This document shows positions 6,153 through 7,182 of a stretch of DNA of 7,182 nt, in pieces. A program made the translations under genes and the position numbers. Position 1 is the stretch's first letter. Every line of letters starts with the position of its first letter. Origin of the DNA: Pseudomonadota bacterium (lineage in GTDB: Bacteria; Pseudomonadota; Gammaproteobacteria; Burkholderiales; SG8-39); the NCBI GenBank assembly GCA_021848555.1, contig JAJZUN010000131.1, positions 1 to 7,182 of the forward strand, in the 5' to 3' direction. Under the pieces are notes generated by a model. It saw only the letters and a list, made by a program, of their open reading frames with translations. It was not told where the DNA came from and searched no databases.

Positions 6153-6307
6153 GTTTGTCGCCGGATCCGCTGGTCTGCGCGGGCGTATTGTTACCTCTTT
6201 ACGGGCTCAGCCTACCTTGCTCCAATCATCGCGGTTTGACATTGGTCACAGGCGCACCAACCCCTGCCTTGGCCGCGGCCGGTTCCGCCGCAGGGTAAAA
6301 TGTTCTC

Positions 6308-6910
6308 ATGAAAAAGCTAGTCATCGCTAGTAGCAACGCCGGCAAGCTGCGCGAAATCCAGGCCATCCTCGCGCCTCTGGGCTGCGAAATCCTGACCCAG
6401 GCGGCCTTGGGCATCGCGGACGCGGAGGAGCCCCATCTCACCTTCATCGAGAACGCGCTGGCGAAAGCGCGTCACGCATCCGCACACGCCGGCCTGCCGG
6501 CGCTGGCAGACGATTCCGGAGTCTGCGTGATCGCGCTGGGCGGCGAACCCGGCGTGCACTCGGCGCGCTATGCGGGCGACGCGGCCGGCCGCCAAGAGCG
6601 CGATGCGCGCAACAACGACAAACTGATCGCCGCGCTCGCCGCCGGCGGCGACCGCCGTGCCTACTACTACTGCGCCATGGTGCTGGTGCGCCACGCGGCC
6701 GATCCGCAGCCGCTGATCGGCGAAGGCTACTGGTGGGGCGAGATCAGCGCGCAGGCGCGCGGCAGCCACGGTTTCGGCTACGATCCGCATTTCCTTTTGC
6801 CGGAGCTGGGCAAGACTGCGGCCGAGCTAGACCCCGAGCACAAGAACCGGCTGTCGCATCGCGGCCAGGCGCTGCGCCAACTGGCAGAAAAATTGCGCCG
6901 CTTTCCTTGA
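6308..6910 (+). CDS. rdgB: RdgB/HAM1 dITP/XTP pyrophosphatase
   Basis: This house-cleaning enzyme hydrolyses dITP, ITP and XTP to monophosphates and pyrophosphate, keeping deaminated purines out of DNA and RNA. The product is 200 residues, the usual length. Landmarks are the N-terminal SSNAGKLREI (8-17: Ser9, Asn10, Lys13, Glu16), Glu41, LADDSG (67-71 region) with Asp68 and Asp69 as metal or catalytic acids, GVHSARYAG (82-90), HGFGYDPHF (154-162) and HKNRLSHRGQA (178-188). All expected active-site residues are present. The start at ATG 6308 places the SSNxxK motif in the usual position. The ribosome site is weak (GGG about 11-13 nt upstream). hemW follows in the same frame after 27 nt, an arrangement also found in E. 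coli, so the two are probably cotranscribed. Confidence 0.96.
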   Translation: MKKLVIASSNAGKLREIQAILAPLGCEILTQAALGIADAEEPHLTFIENALAKARHASAHAGLPALADDSGVCVIALGGEPGVHSARYAGDAAGRQERDARNNDKLIAALAAGGDRRAYYYCAMVLVRHAADPQPLIGEGYWWGEISAQARGSHGFGYDPHFLLPELGKTAAELDPEHKNRLSHRGQALRQLAEKLRRFP

Positions 6911-6937
6911 TGCAAAAATCCACCGCCTGCCGCGCCG

Positions 6938-7182
6938 ATGTCCGTTGAGCACGCCAAGGTCCTTACGCAGCCGGGCAGAGCGAACCTGCAGGCGCTGCCG
7001 CCGTTGTCGCTGTATGTGCACATCCCCTGGTGCGTGAGGAAATGCCCTTATTGCGACTTCAATTCGCACGAGGTCCGGGGCGAGGCGCCGGTGGAGGAGT
7101 ACGCGCAGGCGCTGATCAAGGACCTGGAACTCGCCCTGCCGCAGATCTGGGGCCGGCGCGTGTATTCGGTGTTTTTCGGCGG
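6938..7182 (+). CDS. hemW: HemW, radical-SAM heme chaperone (5' part, runs off window)
   Basis: An open frame from ATG 6938 reaches the window edge without a stop and gives 81 complete codons. LPPLSLYVHIPWCVRKCPYC (20-39) carries the radical-SAM cluster motif CxxxCxxC (Cys32, Cys36, Cys39) and continues DFNSH, the unmistakable start of HemW/YggW. HemW binds heme and is thought to deliver it to respiratory enzymes. Unlike true HemN it is not a coproporphyrinogen dehydrogenase, despite frequent mislabelling. The cysteine motif lies closer to the N-terminus than in HemN, as expected for HemW. The reading frame also contains the rdgB stop at 6908-6910, and 6938 is the first ATG after it. I see no clear Shine-Dalgarno site, so translation may depend on coupling with rdgB. 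Confidence 0.93.
   Translation, partial: MSVEHAKVLTQPGRANLQALPPLSLYVHIPWCVRKCPYCDFNSHEVRGEAPVEEYAQALIKDLELALPQIWGRRVYSVFFG

Noticed and set aside
6236..6241. Perfect TTGACA as a -35 box for rdgB
   Set aside because: At 16-18 nt downstream the sequence is C-rich (around AACCCC) with no -10-like hexamer, so the match alone was not reported as a promoter.

Overview
The window is GC-rich, densely packed bacterial DNA. The content and order of the housekeeping genes (cytosolic Ser/Thr kinase, PP2C phosphatase, rph, rdgB, hemW) suggest a proteobacterium, most likely a betaproteobacterium. That assignment rests on remembered gene order and protein style, not on a search.

Layout. Positions 1-209 hold no gene I can support. 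They contain a small hairpin element, a second weak stem and a candidate promoter. From 210 a plus-strand cluster runs kinase (210-1166), PP2C phosphatase (1175-2041), a 45-codon leader-like remnant of an rph start (2028-2165) and the intact rph (2162-2884). Facing it on the minus strand is a three-gene lipid-modification group: a PmtA-type phospholipid N-methyltransferase (6140-5478), a cyclopropane-fatty-acid-synthase-type methyltransferase (5333-4047) and a geranylgeranyl-reductase-type flavoprotein (4037-2928). The plus-strand series then resumes with rdgB (6308-6910) and the 5' part of hemW (6938 to the window end).

How the genes may work together. The kinase and phosphatase are an obvious antagonistic pair. 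RNase PH trims RNA 3' ends, RdgB cleans non-canonical purine nucleotides from the pool, and HemW is a radical-SAM heme chaperone. The minus-strand genes look like a membrane-lipid tailoring unit: head-group N-methylation (PmtA), SAM-dependent alkylation of unsaturated acyl chains (CFA type), and a flavin-dependent reductase or oxidoreductase whose start lies 9 nt after the CFA stop.

The most unusual local structure is at the rph start. A homologous but diverged rph beginning (ATG at 2028, overlapping the phosphatase stop) is cut off after about 20 codons. It is followed by a 75-nt insert with a perfect hairpin, and then by a second rph beginning (GTG at 2162) that leads into the intact gene. 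Removing exactly 134 nt would recreate a single intact rph overlapping the phosphatase gene. The insert shares a hairpin-plus-TCCCCTAAAT design with a second element at 12-45, so a small dispersed palindromic element may have been involved.
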